Shown piece by piece: positions 11,393 through 20,191 of a stretch of DNA of 64,000 nucleotides (position 1 is the stretch's first letter; each line of letters begins with the position of its first letter). The translations under genes and the position numbers were made by a program. The notes under the pieces are model-generated. The model made no database searches and had not been told where the DNA came from. It saw only the letters and a program-made list of their open reading frames with translations. Source of the stretch: Phocaeicola vulgatus (lineage in GTDB: Bacteria > Bacteroidota > Bacteroidia > Bacteroidales > Tannerellaceae); contig CP091733.1 in NCBI GenBank assembly GCA_022009975.1, positions 1,381,001 to 1,445,000 of the forward strand, read 5' to 3'.

Positions 11393-11419
11393 TTGCACAT
11401 TTTTTATTTTTATGTGCAA
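11393..11419. promoter_or_regulatory. Inverted repeat, candidate operator upstream of the FadL gene
   Basis: TTGCACAT and ATGTGCAA form a perfect 8-bp inverted repeat separated by 11 nt of A/T. It ends 18 bp before a good -7 promoter element, the position expected of a regulator site or of the -33 region. The regulator is unknown. Confidence 0.45.
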
Positions 11420-11437
11420 TTATTCAAAATAACTATT

Positions 11438-11445
11438 TATCTTTG
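11438..11445 (+). promoter_or_regulatory. -7 promoter element of the FadL-type gene
   Basis: TATCTTTG fits TAnnTTTG exactly, 50 bp before the ATG at 11496. A canonical TTTG at -33 is absent; the inverted repeat above occupies that space. Confidence 0.6.
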
Positions 11446-11495
11446 CCCCCGTTTTCGAGAGAAAAACAGATTTAATAAAACAAAAGATTACATTT

Positions 11496-12980
11496 ATGAA
11501 CAGATTAATTGCATTAGCATGCCTGTCCCTATTGCCGGGAACGTATGCAGCGGCTGAAGGTTTTCAAGTAAATGCGCAGAGCACCAAACAAGCCGGAATG
11601 GGACATGTAGGAACAGCGATGAAATTAGGGGCAGAGAGTATGCACTTCAATCCTGCCGGATTGGCATTCATGAATAAAGCCGTGGATTTATCAGTCGGTG
11701 TATCCGGTGTATTTTCATATTTGAAGTACGAAAAAGATTCATATTCCTTTAAATCCGATAATAAACCAAGCACTCCTCTTTATTTGTATGCTGGTTTCAA
11801 AATATATGACAATTTAGCTGCCGGAATAGCTTTCAACACTCCTTATGGAAGTTCCATTACTTGGGGAGAAAACTGGAAAGGTGCACACTTGGTGCAGAAT
11901 ATCTCCTTGAAAGCGTTCAATATCCAACCAACCATCTCTTGGAAAATCACAGACAAACTGAGCATTGGAGCAGGATTGATGATGGATTTCGGAAATATCC
12001 AGTTGAACCGTGCCTTGATTGGTCCTGGAGAATTGACCCACATGGCTAATTATATGCAAAGTGCTTTAGCTGAAAAACTTCCGCCTCAAATGGTGGAAGC
12101 CATGAAACCCACGATTGCTCCATTAATCAAAGAATTCAGTGTATATGATGACGCATCAGCAGCTTCAGCGCAATTAAAAGGAGATGCAAGAATCCGTTAT
12201 GGATTCAATATCGGAGCGATGTATGACATCAATGAAAAATTCACAGTGGGTGTTTCTTATCGCTCTAAAATCACAGCAAAAGTAAAAGAGGGAGAAGTTG
12301 ATCTGAAATATGCAAACGAAGAGCATTTCATTGGAATGCTTGAACAGGTGAACAAATTGTTGCAAGCTGTAAACACAATGACTGGCGGAGCGACAAACTT
12401 GCCATCAAGCATCGGCATTCCTCCGCTCAACACCGGAACTTTCTCTGCCGAGTTGCCTTTGGTCAGCAACTTAAATTTCGGAGTTACTTATAAACCGAAC
12501 CAGGATTGGATTGTTTCAGGTGATTTGCAGTGGGTCGGCTGGGGAGCTTACGATGCTTTGGACGTCCATTTCTCTCCGTCGTCTTTAAGTGCTTATGACA
12601 TCCATGCAGAGAAGAAATATCACAACTCTTGCATTTTCCGTGTCGGGGCACAATATGCAACGACCAATCGTTTGGATGTTCGCTTAGGATCTTACTTCGA
12701 CATGTCACCGGTTAAAGACGATTATTTGAATCCGGAAACTCCGAGTATGAACAAATTGGGCATCACTGCAGGTTGCAGTTTCCGTCCGGCTGACCACTTT
12801 TCTGTTGATTTATCATTCTCTTATGTTACAGGATTTGGACGAGACGGATCATACACCGACGAATATATGTTGATGAAGACCATCAAAGATTTGCCTGACC
12901 AATATAAACAGCGCGTTTTCGGCGGACACTATAGTGCTTATGCCTTAATGCCATCAATCGGCATTTCATATAGTTTCTAA
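11496..12980 (+). CDS. OmpP1/FadL/TodX family outer-membrane transporter
   Basis: Intact 494-residue outer-membrane barrel. A short signal peptide (MNRLIALACLSLLPGTYAAA) is followed by the family's N-terminal plug motif region GFQVNAQSTKQAGMGHVGTA and FNPAGLAFM (the conserved NPA), then long-chain fatty acid transporter-like beta-strands, ending ALMPSIGISYSF with the terminal aromatic. FadL proteins move hydrophobic compounds such as fatty acids across the outer membrane; the ligand here is not known. It has its own promoter and a strong downstream hairpin, so it is probably monocistronic. The acyl-CoA ligase at 5-6.6 kb would be a sensible metabolic partner but lies beyond the rhamnose block. 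Confidence 0.93.
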   Translation: MNRLIALACLSLLPGTYAAAEGFQVNAQSTKQAGMGHVGTAMKLGAESMHFNPAGLAFMNKAVDLSVGVSGVFSYLKYEKDSYSFKSDNKPSTPLYLYAGFKIYDNLAAGIAFNTPYGSSITWGENWKGAHLVQNISLKAFNIQPTISWKITDKLSIGAGLMMDFGNIQLNRALIGPGELTHMANYMQSALAEKLPPQMVEAMKPTIAPLIKEFSVYDDASAASAQLKGDARIRYGFNIGAMYDINEKFTVGVSYRSKITAKVKEGEVDLKYANEEHFIGMLEQVNKLLQAVNTMTGGATNLPSSIGIPPLNTGTFSAELPLVSNLNFGVTYKPNQDWIVSGDLQWVGWGAYDALDVHFSPSSLSAYDIHAEKKYHNSCIFRVGAQYATTNRLDVRLGSYFDMSPVKDDYLNPETPSMNKLGITAGCSFRPADHFSVDLSFSYVTGFGRDGSYTDEYMLMKTIKDLPDQYKQRVFGGHYSAYALMPSIGISYSF

Positions 12981-12999
12981 AACTAAAGGGAACAAGACA

Positions 13000-13041
13000 A
13001 AAAGGACGGGAGAATTCAATCACTTCTCTCGTCCTTTTTTT
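13000..13041. terminator. Bidirectional terminator between the FadL gene and lon
   Basis: AAAAAGGACGGGAGAA pairs with TTCTCTCGTCCTTTTTTT (one mismatch). The A run on one side and the T run on the other let it serve the two convergent genes on either side. Confidence 0.85.
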
Positions 13042-13102
13042 AGTCTAAGCTCAGCCATTCCCCACATCGGATGCGGCTGGTTTATTCAACTATCCTATCT
13101 TC

Positions 13103-15562
13103 TCAAAAGAGAGGGCTTTCCACTTTCTCATCCAACAACGCAAGCTGAATGACCTCCTTTATATCTTTCACATAATGGAAAGTCACTCCCCTCAAATATT
13201 CCGGCTTGATTTCGTCAATATCTTTCTTGTTTTCCTGACACAAAATAATCTCTTCGATGCCGGCACGCTTGGCTGCCAATATTTTCTCACGGATTCCTCC
13301 GACCGGAAGCACTTTTCCACGCAAAGTGATTTCACCTGTCATCGCCAAGTTCTTTTTCACTTTACATTGTTTAAATGCAGAAACCAACGAAGTGACCATC
13401 GTTATGCCCGCACTTGGACCGTCTTTTGGGATCGCTCCTTCCGGCACATGGACATGCACATTCCAGTTTTCAAACCGGTCTTCAGGAATGTCAAACAATG
13501 CCGCATGAGCATGGATATATTCAAGGGCAAGCATCGCAGATTCTTTCATGACATCGCCCAAGTTTCCGGTCAATGTCAACTTTCCTCCTTTTCCTTTGCT
13601 CAAACTTGTCTCGACAAACAGGATTTCCCCACCGACAGCCGTCCAAGCCAAGCCTGTGACCACTCCGGCATAATCATTTCCTTGATATTTGTCACGAGTA
13701 TATTCCACCATGCCCAAATAATCCTGCAAATTCTCCGGCTTTATCTGAGCAGGAAGCTGTTCATCGGAAGCCTTCAGGCAAGCCAACTTCCGCATGACTT
13801 TAGCTATCTTCTTATCCAGTTCGCGGACACCGCTTTCCCTTGTGTAAGATTCGATAATCGCTTGGATTGTCTTTTTAGGGAACTTGACCTCTTTCTTCGC
13901 CAATCCATGCATTTCCGCCTCTTTCGGAATCAAGTGCCGGGCTGCAATCTCTATTTTCTCTTCCTGAATATATCCGCTGACTTCAATCAGTTCCATTCTA
14001 TCCAACAGCGGCTGGGAAATTGTATTCAAATTGTTTGCCGTCGCAATGAACATCACATGGCTCAAGTCATAATCAATGTCCAAATAGTTATCATGGAAAG
14101 TGCTGTTCTGCTCTGGGTCAAGGACTTCCAACAAGGCAGATGCAGGATCACCTTTAAAATCGCTCGACACTTTGTCTATCTCATCCAAGACAAACACCGG
14201 ATTGGATGTGCCCGCTTTCTGCAAATTCTGGATAATCCGCCCACACATCGCCCCGATATAAGTACGCCTGTGACCACGGATTTCTGCTTCGTCATGCAAT
14301 CCGCCCAATGAAATGCGGACATATTTCCTGCCCAAAGCCTCTGCAATTGAACGACCCAAAGAGGTTTTTCCCACTCCCGGAGGACCATAAAGGCAAATAA
14401 TCGGCGATTTCATGTCCTTCTTCAGCTTCAAGACTGCCAAATGTTCGATAATCCTCTCTTTGACCTTTTCCAAACCATAATGGTCTCTATCCAAAATCTT
14501 CTTCGCATGAGCCAGATTGAAATTGTCCGAAGAATAGGTTTCCCAAGGCAAATTGACGATTGTCTGCACATATTGCATCTGCACCGAATAATCGGGAGAC
14601 TGAGGATGCAAGCGTTGCAACTTCCGCACCTCTTTCTCAAAAGCCTCTGCCACGGCAGCCGGCCATTTCTTGATAAAAGCCTTATCTTTCAAGTCTTGGA
14701 TTTCCCGGTCATTGGCATTTCCACCCAACTCTTCTTGGATGGTCTTGATTTGCTGCTGCAAGAAATATTCCTTCTGTTGCTTGTCCAAATCCTCTTGGGT
14801 TTTCATTTGGATGGAAGCCTTCAACTCCAACAACTGGAACTCACGATTCAGATGCACCATCAATTTGTATGCCCTCTCCTTCAAATTGGAGATTTCCAGA
14901 AGCTCCTGCCGGTTATCCACTCCGCTAACCAAATTAGAACAACCGAAATTGACCAAATACATCGCATTGCGATTATTCTTCAACGAGAAAATGACCTCTT
15001 TTTGAGGCTCGACGGCAGTCATCAACACTTTAATCATCATGTCCTTGATAGCCGATATCAAAGCATTGAACTCTTTGTCTTTGGAATATTTATCGTCTTT
15101 CAAGACAGTAACCTTTCCACGGAGATAAGGCGACTCTTCAACTATTTCGTTCAATTTAATCCGCTTCTTCCCTTGCAAGATGATAGTGGTCGTGCCATCC
15201 GGCATATCTAAGACCCGCATGATTTCAGCGACAGTTCCAATCTCAAACAAATCATCTTGTTGAGGCTCCTCGACAGCAACATCCTTTTGGCAAAAAGCTC
15301 CGATAAGCTGATGATCGTCCGCACAAGCACGCACCAATTTCATGGATTTCTCCCTTCCTACCACCACGGGAATAGCCACACCCGGCAATAGGACCATATT
15401 GCGCAATGCTAATATTGGAATCGTACTATCTATGCTCATAATGCCTTCTGAGAAATCCTCATTGGGATCACAATCCGCCAAGATAGGCATCACCATACTT
15501 ATCGAGTCTTCCAAATCGTGATCAAAGGAAACGGAAGCAACTGTTTTCTTTTTATTCTTCAT
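13103..15562 (-). CDS. lon: ATP-dependent protease Lon
   Basis: Intact 819-residue LonA protease, a cytoplasmic hexamer that degrades damaged and regulatory proteins. Visible: N-terminal LON substrate domain (from about residue 46, STIPILALRNMVLLPG), a coiled central region, AAA+ Walker A GPPGVGKTS near residue 391, Walker B VFVLDEIDK, sensor region FIATANNL, and the proteolytic domain with catalytic Ser in DGPSAGIT (about residue 717) and Lys in the GGIREKILAAKRAG segment. The start ATG at 15562 is followed by a charged leader. It is transcribed divergently from trmN6 and converges with the FadL gene. No frameshift is present. Confidence 0.98.
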   Translation of the reverse strand: MKNKKKTVASVSFDHDLEDSISMVMPILADCDPNEDFSEGIMSIDSTIPILALRNMVLLPGVAIPVVVGREKSMKLVRACADDHQLIGAFCQKDVAVEEPQQDDLFEIGTVAEIMRVLDMPDGTTTIILQGKKRIKLNEIVEESPYLRGKVTVLKDDKYSKDKEFNALISAIKDMMIKVLMTAVEPQKEVIFSLKNNRNAMYLVNFGCSNLVSGVDNRQELLEISNLKERAYKLMVHLNREFQLLELKASIQMKTQEDLDKQQKEYFLQQQIKTIQEELGGNANDREIQDLKDKAFIKKWPAAVAEAFEKEVRKLQRLHPQSPDYSVQMQYVQTIVNLPWETYSSDNFNLAHAKKILDRDHYGLEKVKERIIEHLAVLKLKKDMKSPIICLYGPPGVGKTSLGRSIAEALGRKYVRISLGGLHDEAEIRGHRRTYIGAMCGRIIQNLQKAGTSNPVFVLDEIDKVSSDFKGDPASALLEVLDPEQNSTFHDNYLDIDYDLSHVMFIATANNLNTISQPLLDRMELIEVSGYIQEEKIEIAARHLIPKEAEMHGLAKKEVKFPKKTIQAIIESYTRESGVRELDKKIAKVMRKLACLKASDEQLPAQIKPENLQDYLGMVEYTRDKYQGNDYAGVVTGLAWTAVGGEILFVETSLSKGKGGKLTLTGNLGDVMKESAMLALEYIHAHAALFDIPEDRFENWNVHVHVPEGAIPKDGPSAGITMVTSLVSAFKQCKVKKNLAMTGEITLRGKVLPVGGIREKILAAKRAGIEEIILCQENKKDIDEIKPEYLRGVTFHYVKDIKEVIQLALLDEKVESPLF

Positions 15563-15607
15563 ATATGATTGTCAATAGCTAATAATGGTATGCTACAAAA
15601 AACGGGG

Positions 15608-15646
15608 CAAAGTTACGAAAAATAAGACAGAACTTCCTATTTTTGC
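15608..15646. promoter_or_regulatory. Divergent promoter region between lon and trmN6
   Basis: On the minus strand TAACTTTG (15608-15615) fits the -7 consensus and points toward lon. On the plus strand TATTTTTG (15639-15646) fits it and points toward trmN6, 17 bp before its ATG. Neither has a clear TTTG at -33. No heat-shock-type (CIRCE) repeat is seen. Confidence 0.6.
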
Positions 15647-15663
15647 ACTTCTAATGTTATTCT

Positions 15664-16380
15664 ATGGCTAATTCTTTCTTTAAATTCAAACAGTTCACCA
15701 TATTTCATGACAAGTGCGCCATGAAAGTCGGGACAGACGGCGTGTTATTAGGGGCTTGGTGCGACACCGATAATTGCCAAAGGATTTTGGATGTCGGATG
15801 CGGGACGGGACTTATTTCCCTGATGATAGCGCAACGGAGTCCTGCACATATTGATGCCATCGACATTGACAGCAATGCTTGCATGCAAGCATTGGAGAAT
15901 GCCAACCGCTCTCCTTTTGCCAGACAAGTCGATGTGTTCCATTCTTCATTGGCGGACTATGTTGCTAACTCCTCTTTCAAATCTTACGATTTAATTGTCT
16001 CCAATCCTCCTTTTTTCAATAATTCATTGAAATGCCCGGACAAGCAGCGGAACACGGCTCGCCACACGGATACTTTGCCATTGCCTGCCCTTCTCTCCGA
16101 TTGCAAAGATTTATTGGCGTCCAATGGAAGGCTCTGCCTGATTTTGCCATCAGACCAACTAAACATTTTAGAGGAACTTGCCATAAAGAACCATTTATAC
16201 AAAAGCAAACAAACGGATGTTTATCCCACTCCCACTTCCTCTGCCAAGCGCATCTTGATAGAATATGCCGCAGAACCCGTGACAACTCCCGTTAATAACC
16301 GGTTGGTCATCGAGAAGGAGAGACATCTTTACAGCGAAGAATTTACTGAGTTGGCAAAGGATTATTATCTTTATTTGTAA
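15664..16380 (+). CDS. trmN6: tRNA1(Val) (adenine(37)-N6)-methyltransferase
   Basis: Intact 238-residue Rossmann-fold methyltransferase that adds a methyl group from SAM to N6 of A37 in tRNA-Val. It has the opening FKFKQFTIFHDKCAMKVGTDGVLLGAW that is conserved in the YfiC/TrmN6 family, motif I LDVGCGTGLISLM, and motif IV VSNPPFF, the N-P-P-F type signature of N6-adenine methylation. It is divergent from lon with 101 bp between starts and has its own -7 element. Family call is secure; the exact tRNA substrate is by homology. Confidence 0.92.
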   Translation: MANSFFKFKQFTIFHDKCAMKVGTDGVLLGAWCDTDNCQRILDVGCGTGLISLMIAQRSPAHIDAIDIDSNACMQALENANRSPFARQVDVFHSSLADYVANSSFKSYDLIVSNPPFFNNSLKCPDKQRNTARHTDTLPLPALLSDCKDLLASNGRLCLILPSDQLNILEELAIKNHLYKSKQTDVYPTPTSSAKRILIEYAAEPVTTPVNNRLVIEKERHLYSEEFTELAKDYYLYL

Positions 16381-16454
16381 TAAAACGGGCATTCCATTTC
16401 CATTAGACATGAAGAGAAAGGGATAAATAAACAAAAAATAAGGTTTCGTTAAAT

Positions 16455-16472
16455 ATACCTACAAATAGGTAT
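16455..16472. promoter_or_regulatory. Palindromic operator candidate on the feoAB promoter
   Basis: ATACCTA and TAGGTAT form a perfect 7-bp inverted repeat around CAAA. The right arm shares its last base with the -33 TTTG element of the feoAB promoter, so a bound repressor would block polymerase. TAGG-type half-sites resemble those of DtxR-family metal regulators; Fur sites look different. That assignment is inference. Confidence 0.55.
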
Positions 16473-16502
16473 TTGAATTGCAATCTTTTCACCGTATTTT
16501 TG
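16472..16502 (+). promoter_or_regulatory. feoAB promoter (TTTG, 19 bp, TATTTTTG)
   Basis: TTTG at 16472-16475 and TATTTTTG at 16495-16502 are spaced 19 bp apart, an almost ideal Bacteroidetes housekeeping promoter. The start codon at 16532 is 29 bp downstream. Confidence 0.75.
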
Positions 16503-16531
16503 CAGCAATTTCGGTTAGTTATACTAAAATA

Positions 16532-19009
16532 ATGAGACTATCAGAACTTCGTACAGGAGAAAAAGGAATTATCATTAAGGTAATGGGACGCGGAGCCTTT
16601 CGTAAACGAATCATCGAAATGGGTTTCATCCGCGGAAAAGAGGTGCAAGTGATACAAAATGCACCGTTGAAAGATCCGATTCATTACAGAGTAATGGGAT
16701 ATGATGTCTCTCTGAGGCGCAAAGATGCGGAATTGATTGAAGTCGTCACTGCGGCTGAATATCAAAACGAATACGAGAACGAGCTACAACAAGAGCGGTC
16801 TGCCAAGTCATATATAGCCCCTTCCGATGAAGAATTACGCAGCATTGCATATCATAAAGGGAAAACCATCAATGTGGCATTGGTCGGGAATCCGAATTGC
16901 GGCAAAACTTCCCTCTTTAACTTCGCTTCCGGTGCGCATGAACACGTGGGGAACTATAGTGGAGTGACAGTGGATGCCAAAGAAGGCGTCTTTAAACAGA
17001 ATGGTTACACATTCCGAATCATAGACTTGCCCGGCACTTATTCCCTTTCTGCTTATACACCGGAAGAATTGTATGTGCGCAAGCAGTTGAACGAGGACAT
17101 CCAACCGGATATTGTCATCAATGTGATAGATGCTTCCAATCTGGAGCGCAACCTTTACTTGACAACCCAGCTGATTGACATGGATGTGCAGATGGTCATT
17201 GCCCTGAACATGTATGACGAGTTGGAAAATGCCGGGGACAAGTTTGACTATGAATCGCTGGCCCGCATGATCGGCTGCCCCATTGTCCCGACAGTGAGCC
17301 GGAGCGGATTCGGCATCGAAGAACTGTTCAACCGGGTCATCAAGGTTTATGAAGAGCAAGACCCCATTGTCCGCCATATCCATATCAATTATGGGGAGAC
17401 TTTAGAAAAGGGCATTAAAAACATCAAAAATGCCATCATGAAAATGGATAAGGATTTGCCTAAAAGTATTTCCCGCAGATATCTTTCCATCAAACTTTTG
17501 GAACGAGACAGTGAAGTCGAGCACCAATGCCTTGAATATCCGGAAGGAAAAGCTGTCTTGAAAGAGCGCGACAAAAATTGTGCTTTGATTGAGAGTTTGC
17601 TGGAAGAAGATAGCGAAACGGCTTTAACGGATGCCCGGTATGGATTCATCTCTGGAGCTTTGCGCGAAACCTTCCAGCAAAACAAGATAAAAGAGGCAAG
17701 CAGCACTGAAATCATCGACCTGATTGTTACGCACAAGGTTTTAGGATTTCCTATATTTATCCTCTTCATGTGGTTGATGTTCGAGACCACTTTCCGTTTA
17801 GGAGATTATCCGATGCAGGGAATCGAATGGATTGTGGAACAAATCGGGAATTTAATACGCACGAACATGGCGGAAGGACCGCTGAAGGATTTGCTGATTG
17901 ATGGAATCATCGGAGGTGTGGGAGGCGTTATCGTGTTTCTTCCCAACATCCTCATCCTATATGCATTTATCTCATTCATGGAAGATTCCGGTTACATGGC
18001 CCGTGCAGCTTTCATCATGGATAAAATCATGCACAAGATGGGACTTCACGGGAAATCATTCATCCCGCTTGTCATGGGATTCGGTTGCAATGTGCCCGCT
18101 GTCATGGCGACCCGCACCATTGAAAGCCGGAATAGCCGCATGCTTACCATGTTAATAACTCCGCTTATGAGCTGCAGTGCGCGACTTCCCGTTTATGTGT
18201 TGTTGACGGGCGCACTCTTTCCCAAGAATGCAGGTGTCGTTTTGCTCTCGCTCTATTTGACTGGCATTGGCATGGCGGTCATCATGGCCCGCCTTTTCAA
18301 ACGATTGTTCTTCAACAATGAAGATGTGCCATTCGTCATGGAGTTGCCGCCTTACCGAATGCCGACAGGAAATCCATCTTGTTGCACATGTGGGAAAAGG
18401 CCAAACAGTATTTACATAAAATGGGAGGCATCATTTTGGTCGGATCTGTCATCATTTGGTTTTTAGGTTATTTCCCGAAGGAGACAGAGAACACGAGCCG
18501 TTATCAATATCAAATTGAAAATGTCAAGAACAGCTCGATGGACGAAAATGCCAAGGAGGAAAATATCCAGGCTTTGGAGGCTCAAATGGCGATTGACCAC
18601 CAAGAAAATTCCTATATAGGACGAATCGGCCAAACAATTTCTCCTATCATGGAGCCTCTGGGATTCAACTGGAAAATAAGCGTCAGCCTTCTCTCCGGAA
18701 TGGCAGCGAAAGAAATTGTCGTAAGCACTTTGGGAGTTTTATATACGGGAACTGGCGATGAAGGAGAACAGGCTTTGGGAGAACGGTTGGTTCAAGAAAA
18801 GAATCCGGACGGCACTGCCGTATTCACTCCTTTGGTCGCATTAAGCTTGATGTTCTTCGTGTTGCTTTATTTCCCTTGCATAGCGACTATCGTGGCGATT
18901 AAATGAATCCAACTCATGGAAGTGGGGACTTTTCGCTGCGATGTACACATGCATCCTCGCATGGCTGGTTTCATATATCATTTATCAAGTAGGAAGTTTA
19001 TTTTATTAA
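16532..19009 (+). CDS. feoB: Ferrous iron transporter, FeoA-FeoB fusion, two frameshifts
   Basis: About 826 residues after repair. Residues 1-75 are a FeoA SH3-like domain (RLSELRTGEKGIII). This is followed by the FeoB G-protein domain (G1 GNPNCGKTS near residue 119, G3 DLPGTYSLS, G4 ALNMYDE) and the inner-membrane permease with Gate motifs (GFGCNVPAV, SCSARLPVYVLL). It imports Fe2+. The frame breaks at about 18370, where an A4 run is one short (PTGKSILLHMWEKAKQYLHK is intended), and at about 18901, where an A run is two short, hiding the last 33 residues NESNSWKWGLFAAMYTCILA... to TAA 19007-19009. A FeoA-FeoB fusion is usual in Bacteroidales. A Cys-rich partner gene follows at 12 bp. Confidence 0.95.
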
Positions 19010-19021
19010 AAGCGAATCATC

Positions 19022-19201
19022 ATGTGGCAAGAAATCATAACTGGCATTATCATTGCTGCCGTTTTCCTTTATGTGGGATGGAAACTCATCCGGATATTCA
19101 CACACCCCGAAAAGGTCAAATGCAATTGCGGATGTGATGGCTGCCCGGCATCGAAAAGGAGGTCTTGTTCTTCTCAGGCATCCAACAAAAGCACTGAATA
19201 A
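19022..19201 (+). CDS. FeoB-associated Cys-rich membrane protein
   Basis: A 59-residue gene missed by most length cut-offs. ATG 19022 starts 12 bp after the repaired feoB stop. One membrane helix (residues about 4-22, EIITGIIIAAVFLYVGWKL) precedes a short cytosolic tail, HPEKVKCNCGCDGCPASKR, then CSS. The CxCxCxxC cluster followed by a basic, Ser-rich end is the pattern of the FeoB-associated Cys-rich membrane proteins (virus attachment protein p12 family in databases), which take the place of FeoC. A role as Fe-S or metal-sensing subunit of the Feo transporter is inferred from position. Confidence 0.85.
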   Translation: MWQEIITGIIIAAVFLYVGWKLIRIFTHPEKVKCNCGCDGCPASKRRSCSSQASNKSTE

Positions 19202-19243
19202 TAAGCAATTAACCATAAACAGCAGCACGATGCAAAGCATCTA

Positions 19244-19351
19244 AAAAAACATACCGTTGTTTTTTCAAAAACATCACGAAGAATTTTTGAAAACGTCCAA
19301 TGTTTTTTCAAAAACGTCCAATGTTTTTTTCAAAACAACGGTATGTTTTTT
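19244..19351. repeat. Poly-A/T rich inverted-repeat element, copy 1
   Basis: Perfect 20-bp inverted repeat: arms at 19244-19263 and 19332-19351 with core CATACCGTTGT and ACAACGGTATG, flanked by A6/T6 runs. The 68-nt spacer carries two tandem copies of AAAACGTCCAATGTTTTTT and a third degenerate unit. The same words occur in reverse orientation at 39.2 kb. It contains no reading frame. It could form one long stem or several T-tract hairpins. Confidence 0.8.
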
Positions 19352-19410
19352 CCAATATATTTTATCCTGTTTTTCCCGGCATATTGGTCATTAATGAATC
19401 GTTTAAAAGA

Positions 19411-19451
19411 TAAAGGCGGTGCGTCTAAAATCCATTCGACACACCGCCTTT
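19411..19451. terminator. Bidirectional terminator, GGCGGTGYGTC hairpin family
   Basis: AAAGGCGGTGCGTC pairs with GACACACCGCCTTT over a 13-nt loop. It sits between the convergent Feo cluster and thiF. The stem word recurs at 26.7, 41.3, 49.0 and 61.6 kb. Confidence 0.8.
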
Positions 19452-19498
19452 CCATATCCATTTTATTCATTCCTTTTGCCCGAGGCAAACGAGAAACG

Positions 19499-20191
19499 TC
19501 AAACGTGTAAAGTATAACTTTGCATCGTCAGCAAATCTATCGTCCACAATTTTCCGCTCAAGCTATCACCACAATGAGTGATTAACTTTATCACTTCCGT
19601 TGCTTCCGCACATCCTATCATTCCCGGCAGCACGCCAAAGACACCTTTCGGTGGGGAAGGCATGGAATTTGTCTCCTCTTCCGGAAACAACTCCTCATAT
19701 TTTTTTCCTCCGGGAAGATTGAACACAGAGACTTGACCGTCAAATTCTCGGATTGCCCCATAGACATACGGCTTCCCCAGCTTTGCGGACACTTTGCTAA
19801 TCAAATAACGAGTGCGGAAATTGTCAGATCCATCCGCCACAATATCATATCGGGCAATCAAATCTTCCGCATTTTCCTCTGTCAACCGACCGGCATAAGT
19901 GTCTATCTGCACAAAGTGGTTAAGCGCATGCAAACGCTTGGCTGCACATTCCACCTTCGGCAAACCAATCTCTGATTCGGCATAAAGCACTTGCCTCTGC
20001 AAGTTGGACTCACTGACCACATCATCGTCAATCAGTCCCAACCGTCCGACACCGGCAGCTACCAAATACAAGGAGACGGCAGAGCCTAAACCACCCACTC
20101 CAACCAAAAGCACTTTGGCTTCGGAGAGTCTTTGTTGCCCCTCTTCTCCTATTTGAGGCAAAACAATATGCCGGTTATAGCGTTCCATCAT
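19499..20191 (-). CDS. thiF: ThiF/HesA-type sulfur-carrier adenylyltransferase
   Basis: Intact 230-residue E1-like enzyme. It adenylates the C-terminal GlyGly of ThiS in thiazole synthesis. The nucleotide motif VLLVGVGGLGSAVSLYLVAAGVG, the R-N/D type segment SNLQRQVLY and the DGSDNFRTRYLI motif are present. The C-terminal CxxC zinc pairs seen in E. coli ThiF are not evident, as in shorter Bacteroidales forms. Its ATG overlaps the thiH stop by 4 bp. It is the last gene of the thi operon and is followed by a bidirectional hairpin. Confidence 0.92.
   Translation of the reverse strand: MMERYNRHIVLPQIGEEGQQRLSEAKVLLVGVGGLGSAVSLYLVAAGVGRLGLIDDDVVSESNLQRQVLYAESEIGLPKVECAAKRLHALNHFVQIDTYAGRLTEENAEDLIARYDIVADGSDNFRTRYLISKVSAKLGKPYVYGAIREFDGQVSVFNLPGGKKYEELFPEEETNSMPSPPKGVFGVLPGMIGCAEATEVIKLITHCGDSLSGKLWTIDLLTMQSYTLHV

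Noticed and set aside
13175..14311. A 378-codon frame opposite lon, and a 256-codon frame at 14441-15211
   Set aside because: Both lie wholly within the intact lon gene on the other strand and show low-complexity Leu/Phe/His-rich sequence typical of antisense shadows.
18360..18910. Programmed frameshifting in feoB
   Set aside because: Two breaks of different type occur within 550 bp, without a conserved slippery site or pseudoknot, and the same kind of break hits many unrelated genes.
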